Origin: Gammaproteobacteria bacterium
Lineage (GTDB): Bacteria; Pseudomonadota; Gammaproteobacteria; Steroidobacterales; Steroidobacteraceae
Assembly (NCBI GenBank): GCA_025350345.1
Contig: JANXYA010000353.1
Coordinates: 1-6,987 of the forward strand
DNA length: 6,987 nucleotides
Reading direction: 5' to 3'
Part shown: positions 1-6,987 of the stretch, piece after piece
Layout of the letters: every line of letters starts with the position of its first letter
How positions within the stretch are numbered: position 1 is the stretch's first letter
Notes under the pieces: model-generated
The model's input: only the letters and a program-made list of their open reading frames with translations
What the model was told of the DNA's origin: nothing
Database searches by the model: none
Translations under genes and position numbers: made by a program

Positions 1-534
1 GCGCGCCAGAGAGCGCTCAGCCCCGCGCAGGACGGCCGCTTCGAAGCCCTGGGTATCGATCTTCAGGAAGACGCGTTCCTGAGCGGCGCAATACTGGTCA
101 AAGACGCCATCCAGCCTGCGGACGCTCACCGACTCCGTGCCGACGTAGGCGGATTTCGGCGCCGCCGCCAGGTGCTGCGGCAACATATCCAGGAACGATG
201 AACTCTGGGAATTCCCCGCGACGTGGATGCTGCGTGTCTCATCGACGTCGCCCAAGGCCAGTTGCACAGCCTGCCAGTTCGCGATCGTGGCGGTATTGGA
301 CTTCAGCTTGGCGTACGGCTGCGCCAGCGGCTCGAAGGAGACCATGCGGCCACGATACCCCATGGCCCGCAGGTGGCGGCCGAACTGCCCGGCATTGGCG
401 CCCACGTCCAGCACGACGTCGACCTCGAATCGCCGCAGCAATCGCAGCAGCGTATCGGCGCGGCGGTAGCGGCGCAGGCCCACGTGGGCCAGGAGATTTC
501 TCACCAGGGCCTTGCCTTGATAGACATCAGGCAC
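1..534 (-). CDS. FkbM-family SAM-dependent methyltransferase, C-terminus beyond the left edge
   Basis: The 178 visible residues match the FkbM methyltransferase family (SAM-dependent O-methylation of sugars or other hydroxyl groups). Seen: the SAM-binding motif I DVGANAGQFG at residues 43-52, the acidic post-I element SFEP at 66-69, the internal NSQSSSF segment, and the family signature LKIDTQGFE at 157-165, followed by VLRGAE. The reading frame is open to base 1, so the C-terminal part is missing only because the window ends. The chosen start is GTG at 534. It overlaps the stop of the upstream methyltransferase by 8 nt and has a Shine-Dalgarno-like AGGTGG (bases 541-546) six bases upstream. 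It is the last visible gene of the gltX-cysS-gmd-methyltransferase chain. FkbM enzymes are common in O-antigen and exopolysaccharide clusters, so glycan methylation is the inferred role; the substrate cannot be read from sequence. Confidence 0.92.
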   Translation of the reverse strand, partial: MPDVYQGKALVRNLLAHVGLRRYRRADTLLRLLRRFEVDVVLDVGANAGQFGRHLRAMGYRGRMVSFEPLAQPYAKLKSNTATIANWQAVQLALGDVDETRSIHVAGNSQSSSFLDMLPQHLAAAPKSAYVGTESVSVRRLDGVFDQYCAAQERVFLKIDTQGFEAAVLRGAERSLAR

Positions 535-1390
535 GGCGGCCCACCTGGCGGTTTGGCTCGCCGCTGACCGCCACCACCCAGAACTCCTTGCGGATGCGGG
601 CCGCGTCGCGCAAGCGCTCGATCGACCAGCGGAGCGGTGCCATGACAAGCTGCGCCAGCCGGCGCGGCACGCCCGCCGTGCGATGCAGCAGGTGCGGATG
701 CACACGGACGACCCGATACCCCTCCTCGCCCAGGAGCCGTGACAGGGTCTCAGGGGTGTAGTAGATGGCGTGCCCGGTGGTGGGCTCGGAGGGCTGGAAG
801 AACTTGTGGCGCGCTGGCTGGCTCACCGCCCCGCGGTAGGCGCCGAAGGGCACGGCGATGAACACTCCACCGCCCGGACGCAGCACACGCCGCACCTCGC
901 GCAGCGCGGCGCGCGGGTCGGACGTGTGCTCGAGCACGTGCTTCATGACGACGATCTGGAAGGCGCCGTCTGCGAAGGGCATGGCCGTCATACTGCCCAC
1001 CTCCACCGTATAGCCCTTGCTGCGGCAAAAAGCGGCGACCCCCGCGTCATACTCCAGCCCCGTCGCGGCCATCCCGAGCTGCTGTGCGGCGCGCAGCGTG
1101 TAGCCCAGCGAGCAACCGATGTCCAGCAATGGGCCGGGCGCCACGTGATTCAGGACATCGCGGATCTGTTCGCGGGACTTGCCCACCCGATGGCGCCAGC
1201 GCCGGGAATACGCCGTGCTCGCCGGATTGAAGGGCCGCGTCGCCGGCGCCTGCTCCGCGGTCCACTTCTTGTAGATCAGGCCGCACGCGCACTTCACCCA
1301 CAGCACCGTGGGGTGGCGGGCATATTCGCTGGCTTCAGGTCTCGCGCACAGGGGGCAGGCGGAATGCAGGGTGCCGTCCGTCGCGCTCAC
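527..1390 (-). CDS. Class I SAM-dependent methyltransferase with N-terminal cysteine (zinc-type) motif
   Basis: This 287-aa protein is a class I (Rossmann-fold) SAM methyltransferase. Seen: motif I DIGCSLGYT at residues 90-98, an acidic ribose-binding residue at Glu113 (GLEYD), the VLEH element at 152-155 and LRPGGG at 170-175, as in the Methyltransf_11/23-type families. The N-terminus has C12-x2-C15 and C34-x-C36, which looks like a small zinc-binding knuckle, followed by CGLIY. This layout is frequent in methyltransferases of surface-polysaccharide loci. The GTG start at 1390 overlaps the gmd stop as GTGA, with a GAGG at 1401-1404 upstream, so translation is probably coupled to gmd. The C-terminal 60 or so residues are basic and have no motif I recognise. 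Inference: it methylates a sugar or glycan intermediate. C- or O-methylation of a deoxysugar is possible, but the protein lacks the long C-terminal domain of TylC3-like sugar C-methyltransferases. Confidence 0.9.
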   Translation of the reverse strand: MSATDGTLHSACPLCARPEASEYARHPTVLWVKCACGLIYKKWTAEQAPATRPFNPASTAYSRRWRHRVGKSREQIRDVLNHVAPGPLLDIGCSLGYTLRAAQQLGMAATGLEYDAGVAAFCRSKGYTVEVGSMTAMPFADGAFQIVVMKHVLEHTSDPRAALREVRRVLRPGGGVFIAVPFGAYRGAVSQPARHKFFQPSEPTTGHAIYYTPETLSRLLGEEGYRVVRVHPHLLHRTAGVPRRLAQLVMAPLRWSIERLRDAARIRKEFWVVAVSGEPNRQVGRRA

Positions 1391-2351
1391 GACGAGGTGG
1401 CCTCAGCCATCTCGGCCTCGACCATGGCGCTTACGACTTCCGGCATCGCAAAGCGGGCGCGCCAGTTCAGGATCCGCGCCGCCTTGGCGGCATCGCCACA
1501 GCTGTAGTCGATGTCCGCGGGACGGAACAGAGCGGCCGAGCTGTCGGTGTGCTGCTGCCAGTCGAGCCCAAAGTGCTCAAATGCGGCGGCGGCGAACTGC
1601 GCCAGTGAATGCGCCGCGCCGGTCGCGATCACGTAGTCATCCGCCCTCTCCTGCTGCAGCATGAGCCACATCGCTTCCACGTACTCCGGCGCCCAGCCCC
1701 AGTCGCGGTGGATCTGCAGGTTGCCGAGCGTCAGTCGCTCCCGGCTCCCGCGCGCGATGGCGCAGGCGGCCGCCACGATCTTGCGCGTCACGAAGCGGCG
1801 CGAGCGGAGCGGGGATTCGTGGTTGAAGAGGATGCCCGTGCTCGCGTGCAGGCCGTAGGCGTCGCGGTAGTTCGCCACCAGCCAGTGCGCCGTGGCCTTG
1901 GCCACGGCGTAGGGACTGCGGGGCCGAAACGCCGTGCCCTCCACGGCGCGCGCGCCGCCGGTGTCGCCGTAGCATTCGCTCGAGCCCGCGCTGTACAGCC
2001 GAATGGGCCGGCCGAGGAAACGCATCGCCTCGAGCAGGTTCAGCGTGCCCATGGAGATGCTCTCCAGCGTCTCCACGGGCTGCTCGAAAGACAGGCCCAC
2101 CGAACTCTGCCCGGCCAGGCTATAAATCTCGCCCGGAATCACTTTCGAAATGACCTGCAATACACTTCTAAAGTCATTGATCGCCATCGAGATCTTTGTG
2201 ACTTTTTCGTTGATGCCGAGCCGGGCCAGATTGGCAAAGCCGCGTGCTTCCGCGTCGCGCGAAGTGCCATAGACCTCGTAGCCGCGCTCGAGCAGCCATT
2301 GCGCCAGATATGCGCCGTCCTGCCCCGACACGCCGCAGATCAATGCCTTTT

Positions 2352-2355
<4 letters not shown>
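1387..2355 (-). CDS. gmd: GDP-mannose 4,6-dehydratase family protein (Gmd)
   Basis: A 322-aa extended short-chain dehydrogenase of the Gmd family, which converts GDP-D-mannose to GDP-4-keto-6-deoxy-D-mannose with bound NADP, the first step toward GDP-fucose, GDP-rhamnose or related deoxysugars. Seen: nucleotide-binding GVSGQDGAYLA at residues 8-18; GSSECYG (124-130), holding the catalytic Ser126/Glu127 pair; YAVAK with Tyr149 and Lys153; then the family signatures NHESPLR, FVTRKI, RDWGWAPEYVEAMW and, near the C-terminus, FRPADID. It lacks the insertion near the C-terminus that makes E. coli Gmd about 370 aa, and belongs to the shorter form with the GQSSVGLSFEQPVET segment. The start is ATG at 2355: it overlaps the cysS stop as ATGA, has GGAG six bases upstream, and places the protein at MKKALI, the usual family N-terminus. 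A TTG at 2367 is less likely. No Rmd or Fcl partner is in the window. GDP-mannose dehydration is inferred from family membership. Confidence 0.88.
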
Positions 2356-3767
<1,412 letters not shown>

Positions 3768-3799
3768 GGTTGCACAAGCCTTTCCGTCAGGTCCGATAC

Positions 3800-5194
3800 T
3801 CAACGTGCCCAGGCCGCGAGCCGCTCGCGGGCTAGCCCGGGCGACATGGCCTTGAGCAGCGGCCCGAGCTCAGGGCCGTGCAACCGCCCGGTGAGCGCGG
3901 CGCGCAATGGGGCAAAGAACGCCGCGCCCGCTCGGCCGCTGGCCGTGCGCAGGGCGCCGAGGTCGGCGGCCTGGGCCGCGGCCGCGGCCGTCAGGCGGAA
4001 AAACTCCGCGCCGGCCGCCGCGACGGCGGCCCGCGCCGGATCCTCCCAGCGCAGCTCCCCGCCGAACACGACCGGAAGCCAGTCCACAATATCACTTGCC
4101 GCGACCAGGTTGGGCTGCAATGCCGCGATGCAGGCCGTGCGCTGCGCCGGTGTCGCGCCTAAGGGCAGGAAGGGCTCGAGCCAGGCGAGCGCCGCCGCAG
4201 GCTCAAGCGCGTGCGCCCACAATCCCTGCCAGTGCCGCAGCTGCACGGGATCGAAGCGCGCGCTGGCGCGCTGCAGGTGGCCGATGTCGAAATGCGCCGC
4301 CATGTCCGCCAGCGTCAGGCTGGCCGCCTCGGCGCTCGAATGGCCGAGGCGGAACAGGTGATTGCAGATTGCGGTGGCGCTGTACCCGGCCTCGTGCAGC
4401 TCGCGCAGCGTCTGGGCGCCGGTGCGCTTGGACAGCGGCGTGCCATCGGCGCCGGTGAGCAGCGGCAGATGGCCGTAGCGCGGCGCGCGCATGCCGAGCG
4501 CCTCGAGCACCAGCAGCTGCCGTGGCGTATTGGCCAGATGGTCTTCGCCGCGCAGGACGTGCGTGACGCGCATCAGCGAATCGTCCACGGCGTTGGCAAA
4601 GAAGAATGCGGGCGTGCCGTCTTCCCGCCGGATGACGAAGTCGCCGATGTGGGCACAATCCACCTGCTGCACTCCGTGCACGAGATCATCGAAGCTCAGC
4701 TGCCGATCCGGCGGCACCCGAAAGCGCAGCGTCGCGGGAGCACCGGAGGCGCGGCGGCGCTCGATCTCGCGCGCATCGAGCTGCGCGCAGGTGCCGGCAT
4801 AGCGCGGCGGCCGGCCGGCAGTCAGCTGCGCGCGGCGGCTGAGCTCGAGCTCCTGGCTGCTGCAAAAGCAGGGATAGGCTGCCGCTCCGCCCTCGAGGCG
4901 CGCCAGGAGTGGCGCATAGATGCCGCCCCGCTGTGACTGGCGGTAGGGACCGGTGCCGCCGTCGCGCAGCGGACCTTCATCCCATGCGAGTCCCAGCCAG
5001 GTGAGGTCGCGCTCCAGGGCGGCGACGTGCTCATCGGTGGTACGCGCCGCATCGGTATCCTCGATGCGCAGCAGGAAGCGCCCGCCAAGGCGCCGTGCCA
5101 GCAGCAGGTTGAACAGCGCGGTGCGCACATTGCCGAGGTGCAGTTCACCGCTGGGGCTCGGGGCAAAACGGGTCACGACGGCGGCGGCGTTCAT
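3800..5194 (-). CDS. gltX: Glutamyl-tRNA synthetase (HLGN-type GluRS)
   Basis: A 464-aa class I aminoacyl-tRNA synthetase that activates glutamate and attaches it to tRNA-Glu (in some bacteria a second copy charges tRNA-Gln). Seen: FAPSPSGELHLGN at residues 10-22 (HIGH motif as HLGN), RIEDTD at 43-48, RGEDHLANTPRQ at about 215-226, and the KMSKS equivalent PLSKR at 253-257, followed by a helical anticodon-binding domain ending with ALTGR and GPEL elements. The zinc module of the E. coli enzyme is only partly kept: Cys109, Cys111 and Cys136 have the right spacing, but the fourth position is Gln138 instead of His. The start is ATG at 5194, seven residues before the TRFAPSP block. The frame continues upstream to 5458, but that would run across lpxH and has no family similarity. 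An AAGG abuts the ATG with no spacer, so translation initiation may be atypical. First gene of the minus-strand chain. Confidence 0.96.
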   Translation of the reverse strand: MNAAAVVTRFAPSPSGELHLGNVRTALFNLLLARRLGGRFLLRIEDTDAARTTDEHVAALERDLTWLGLAWDEGPLRDGGTGPYRQSQRGGIYAPLLARLEGGAAAYPCFCSSQELELSRRAQLTAGRPPRYAGTCAQLDAREIERRRASGAPATLRFRVPPDRQLSFDDLVHGVQQVDCAHIGDFVIRREDGTPAFFFANAVDDSLMRVTHVLRGEDHLANTPRQLLVLEALGMRAPRYGHLPLLTGADGTPLSKRTGAQTLRELHEAGYSATAICNHLFRLGHSSAEAASLTLADMAAHFDIGHLQRASARFDPVQLRHWQGLWAHALEPAAALAWLEPFLPLGATPAQRTACIAALQPNLVAASDIVDWLPVVFGGELRWEDPARAAVAAAGAEFFRLTAAAAAQAADLGALRTASGRAGAAFFAPLRAALTGRLHGPELGPLLKAMSPGLARERLAAWAR

Positions 5195-5276
5195 CCTTAC
5201 AATGTTACGGTACTGGACCGGCTGAGCGCACGCGGCATGGCTGCCGCGGCTGCAGCCCCTTTCGGATGAGTGCATC
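5195..5276. promoter_or_regulatory. Divergent gltX / lpxH promoter region
   Basis: This 82-bp spacer is the only place from which both the leftward gltX chain and rightward lpxH can be transcribed without reading through a neighbour. Next to gltX it has a short AT-rich patch (5195-5213) in otherwise GC-rich DNA, with a minus-strand TAACAT (4 of 6 matches to the sigma-70 -10 box) ending seven bases before the gltX ATG. I see no good -35 for it. No clear promoter is visible for lpxH. The lpxH-proximal half holds the palindromes listed separately. That promoters lie here follows from the gene layout; the exact boxes are weak inference. Confidence 0.5.
5231..5257. repeat. Overlapping inverted repeats in the gltX-lpxH spacer
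   Basis: CGCGGCA at 5231-5237 and TGCCGCG at 5242-5248 form a perfect 7-bp stem with a TGGC loop. The right arm runs into two further perfect palindromes, GCCGCGGC (5243-5250) and GGCTGCAGCC (5248-5257). In the lpxH transcript they could fold into alternative GC-rich hairpins just upstream of the start codon; as DNA they could be an operator. There is no U-tract, so a rho-independent terminator is unlikely. The palindromes are seen directly; any function is a guess. Confidence 0.5.
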
Positions 5277-6011
5277 TTGACCACATTGTTCGTTTCCGAT
5301 TTGCACCTCGACGCCGCCTTCCCCGCGGCGCTCGCGCAGTTCGGCTCCTTCCTGCGAGGATCGGCACGCGAGGCCGACGCGCTGTACATCCTCGGCGACC
5401 TGTTCGAGACGTGGGTCGGCGATGACGACGACGACGCGCAGCGCACCGGTGTCTGCACGGCGCTGCGGGACTTGAGCGATGCCGGCGTGGCCTGCCACGT
5501 CTGTCACGGCAACCGGGACTTCCTGCTCGGCTCAGGCTTCGAGCAGCGCACCGGCTGCGCGCTGCTCGCCGACCCGACGATCATCGATCTGTACGGCGAG
5601 CGTGTGCTGCTCACGCACGGCGATGCGCTGTGCACGGCCGACCTCGCCTACCAGCGCCTGCGCAGCGTGGTGCGCAAGCCTGCCTGGCAGCGGCGGTTCC
5701 TGCGCTTGCCGCTGGCGACGCGGCGAGTGCTGGCCGAGGAGGCCCGCGCCGGGAGCCGGGCCCATACGGGCATGGCGGCCGCGCGGATCATGGACGCCAG
5801 CGAAGAGGCCGTCGTGCGCGTCATGAGCGAGTGCGCAGTCCGCAAACTGATCCATGGGCACACGCACCGGCCGGCCATCCACGAGTTCGTCCTGGATGGC
5901 GCGCCTGCGCACCGAATCGTGCTCGGTGCCTGGTACGAACAGGGCAGTTGCCTGCGCTGGGACGCGCGCGGCTACGAGTTGCTCTCGCTCCCGCGCGGCG
6001 GGCCGGAGTGA
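5277..6011 (+). CDS. lpxH: UDP-2,3-diacylglucosamine diphosphatase
   Basis: A 244-aa calcineurin-like metallophosphoesterase that hydrolyses UDP-2,3-diacylglucosamine to lipid X and UMP, the fourth step of lipid A synthesis, at the inner face of the cytoplasmic membrane. Seen: SDLHL with Asp8 and His10, GDLFETWVGDD with Asp41, HGNRDF with Asn79, LLTHGD with His114, and LIHGHTHRP with His195 and His197. These are the dinuclear Mn ligand positions known in E. coli LpxH, at the same numbers. The start is TTG at 5277: no ATG or GTG lies nearby in frame, and the encoded MTTLFVSDLHL matches the family N-terminus. A weak GGATGAG lies six bases upstream. It is divergent from gltX-cysS, recalling the cysS/ppiB-lpxH neighbourhood of E. 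coli without ppiB. Its last 40 bases overlap the convergent end of miaE. Confidence 0.97.
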   Translation: MTTLFVSDLHLDAAFPAALAQFGSFLRGSAREADALYILGDLFETWVGDDDDDAQRTGVCTALRDLSDAGVACHVCHGNRDFLLGSGFEQRTGCALLADPTIIDLYGERVLLTHGDALCTADLAYQRLRSVVRKPAWQRRFLRLPLATRRVLAEEARAGSRAHTGMAAARIMDASEEAVVRVMSECAVRKLIHGHTHRPAIHEFVLDGAPAHRIVLGAWYEQGSCLRWDARGYELLSLPRGGPE

Positions 6012-6595
6012 AATCGCAGCTGTGAGTCCTCGGCGTTGATCAGCTGCGCCTCGAGCGCGGCGAGTTCCCTGAGGCGCGCGCGCCAGTCGAGTTCTTCAGC
6101 GCCGTGGCCGCCGGCCGCCTCGGCTGCGAGCTCCAGGTACAGTTCGCCGTGGCGCGCCTCGGCACGCTCCAGATCGGCATAGAAACCACCCAGCGGCGAG
6201 GGCAGGCGCGGCGCGAGGAGCCCGAAGCGCTCGCAGGAGCGCGCCTCGATAATGGCGCCTACCAGCATCAGGTCCACTCGCCGCAGCGGCTCGTGGGTGC
6301 TCAAGGCCGCGCGCAGACCCGCGGCGTAGCGGCCCGGACGCAGGCGGCGAAACGGCACCGCGAGCCGCTCGAGCATGCGGCTCACCTGCTCGAAGTGACG
6401 CAGTTCCTCGCGCGCCAGGCGCGCCAGGGCCAGGTTCTGCCGTTCGAACTCCGGATAGGCAAAGATCAGCGCCAGGGCGCTCGAGGCCGCCTTCTTCTCG
6501 CAGGTGGCGTGATCGAGCAGGATCTCGGACCAGCCTTCCACTGCCGCCCGCAGCCAGCGCTCCGGGGTGGGCGCCAATAGAGCGGGCAAGTTCAC
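5972..6595 (-). CDS. miaE: tRNA-(ms2io6A37) hydroxylase
   Basis: A 207-aa ferritin-like non-haem diiron monooxygenase that uses O2 to hydroxylate the isopentenyl group of ms2i6A at position 37 of tRNAs reading U-starting codons. Seen: the four-helix diiron ligand set Glu33 (ATCEKKAAS), Glu64 and His67 (REELRHFEQV), Glu117 (IEARSCERF) and Glu146/His149 (EARHGE), all typical of MiaE. The frame is open upstream to 6700, but that region is the kinase gene in another frame. The chosen start is GTG at 6595, which overlaps the kinase stop as GTGA and gives the N-terminus MNLPALLAPTPERW; the Shine-Dalgarno is weak, consistent with translational coupling. The 3' end (TAG at 5972-5974) lies inside the end of lpxH. 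The modifying enzymes that make its substrate (MiaA, MiaB) are not in the window. Confidence 0.93.
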   Translation of the reverse strand: MNLPALLAPTPERWLRAAVEGWSEILLDHATCEKKAASSALALIFAYPEFERQNLALARLAREELRHFEQVSRMLERLAVPFRRLRPGRYAAGLRAALSTHEPLRRVDLMLVGAIIEARSCERFGLLAPRLPSPLGGFYADLERAEARHGELYLELAAEAAGGHGAEELDWRARLRELAALEAQLINAEDSQLRFHSGPPRGSESNS

Positions 6596-6987
6596 GCCAC
6601 ATCCGCCCGATCGAGCCATTGCTCGCGCGCCGCGCCGATCGCCTGGGCGGCCTGCTGGGCATTGGCGTAGCGATCGCCGGGCTCCTTGGCCAGCAGGCAA
6701 TCGAGCAGCGGCTGGAGCAGCTCCAGGCGCTCATCGAGGCGGGGTATCGGCGCATTGCGGTGCATGTAGAGCACGGTCATGGGATTGTCGGCCCGATAGG
6801 GCTTATCCCCCGTCAGCATCTCGTAGAGCACGATGCCGAGGCTGTACAGGTCGCTCCGCGCGTCGAGCCGCTGCCCGTGCCCCTGCTCCGGACTCATGTA
6901 GTGCGGCGTGCCGAAGATCAGACCCTTGTCGGTGAGGTCCATCTGCAGCGCGGCCTGCTTGGCCATGCCGAAATCGATCAGCGCGAG
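6592..6987 (-). CDS. Hanks-type serine/threonine protein kinase, N-terminus beyond the right edge
   Basis: The 131 visible residues are the C-lobe of a eukaryotic-like Ser/Thr protein kinase. Seen: the magnesium-binding DFG motif (ALIDFGMA), an activation segment ending FGTPHYMSPEQ, which replaces APE with SPE as in bacterial PknB-like kinases, subdomain IX DARSDLYSLGIVLYEMLTG, and the subdomain XI arginine in PGDRY. The ATP-binding lobe and the catalytic HRD loop lie beyond base 6987, so activity cannot be judged. The protein ends about 15 residues after the kinase fold, with no transmembrane helix, PASTA or other C-terminal sensor; any sensory domain would have to be N-terminal. Activation-loop threonines and serine are present as possible autophosphorylation sites. 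It overlaps miaE by GTGA, which suggests one transcript. Its substrate and signal are unknown. Confidence 0.92.
   Translation of the reverse strand, partial: LALIDFGMAKQAALQMDLTDKGLIFGTPHYMSPEQGHGQRLDARSDLYSLGIVLYEMLTGDKPYRADNPMTVLYMHRNAPIPRLDERLELLQPLLDCLLAKEPGDRYANAQQAAQAIGAAREQWLDRADVA

Noticed and set aside
198..761. Plus-strand open frames over the FkbM gene
   Set aside because: Arg/Pro-rich low-information translations; the minus strand encodes a clean FkbM protein here.
770..1507. Plus-strand open frame of 245 codons opposite the methyltransferase
   Set aside because: No recognisable motif; it is antisense to a clear class I SAM methyltransferase and to the end of gmd.
5266..5280. 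Four-codon ATG open frame just before lpxH, ending in TGA that overlaps the TTG
   Set aside because: It could be a tiny leader cistron for coupling, but four codons occur easily by chance and there is no good Shine-Dalgarno.
5195..5458. 88-residue N-terminal extension of GltX
   Set aside because: It would run antisense through the first 180 bases of lpxH, and family members start a few residues before the RFAPSPSG block.
6016..6047. Inverted repeat GCAGCTG / CAGCTGC just after lpxH
   Set aside because: The 7-bp arms are separated by 18 bases, lack a U-tract and lie inside miaE coding sequence, so they are not convincing as a terminator.
6596..6700. N-terminal extension of MiaE
   Set aside because: The added residues are an out-of-frame reading of the kinase gene with no MiaE similarity; the GTG at 6595 gives the expected start and overlap.

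Overview
The window reads as chromosomal DNA from a GC-rich Gram-negative bacterium, most likely a gammaproteobacterium (or a betaproteobacterium). The indicators are LpxH, which belongs to the lipid A pathway of beta/gammaproteobacteria, MiaE, a proteobacterial tRNA hydroxylase, and cysS lying divergently beside lpxH, as in E. coli apart from the genes between them. I cannot name a genus. I see no insertion sequences, CRISPR arrays, tRNA or rRNA genes, and coding density is near 99%. The only true intergenic stretches are about 82 bp (5195-5276) and, if the preferred cysS start is right, 32 bp (3768-3799). No gene-free stretch reaches 300 bases.

Left and centre (1-5194, all minus strand, read right to left): gltX (glutamyl-tRNA synthetase), cysS (cysteinyl-tRNA synthetase), a GDP-mannose 4,6-dehydratase family gene (gmd), a class I SAM methyltransferase with an N-terminal cysteine motif, and an FkbM-family methyltransferase cut by the left edge. 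Junctions from cysS onward are 4 to 8 nt overlaps (ATGA, GTGA and an 8-nt overlap), so this looks like one translationally coupled transcription unit. Two housekeeping aminoacyl-tRNA synthetases therefore lead directly into nucleotide-sugar and glycan-modification genes. Gmd makes GDP-4-keto-6-deoxymannose; the two methyltransferases could decorate the resulting glycan, whose other genes probably lie beyond the left edge.

Centre right (5195-6011): an 82-bp divergent spacer, rich in overlapping palindromes, separates gltX from plus-strand lpxH, which starts at TTG and carries every metal-ligand residue of its family.

Right (5972-6987, minus strand): the C-terminal part of a Hanks-type Ser/Thr protein kinase, cut by the right edge, overlaps miaE by GTGA. 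The 3' end of miaE overlaps the 3' end of lpxH by 40 nt in convergent orientation.

I did not find a convincing new defence, mobile or RNA system. The points most worth following are the unusual joining of translation genes to glycan genes, the kinase-miaE coupling, and the atypical GltX.
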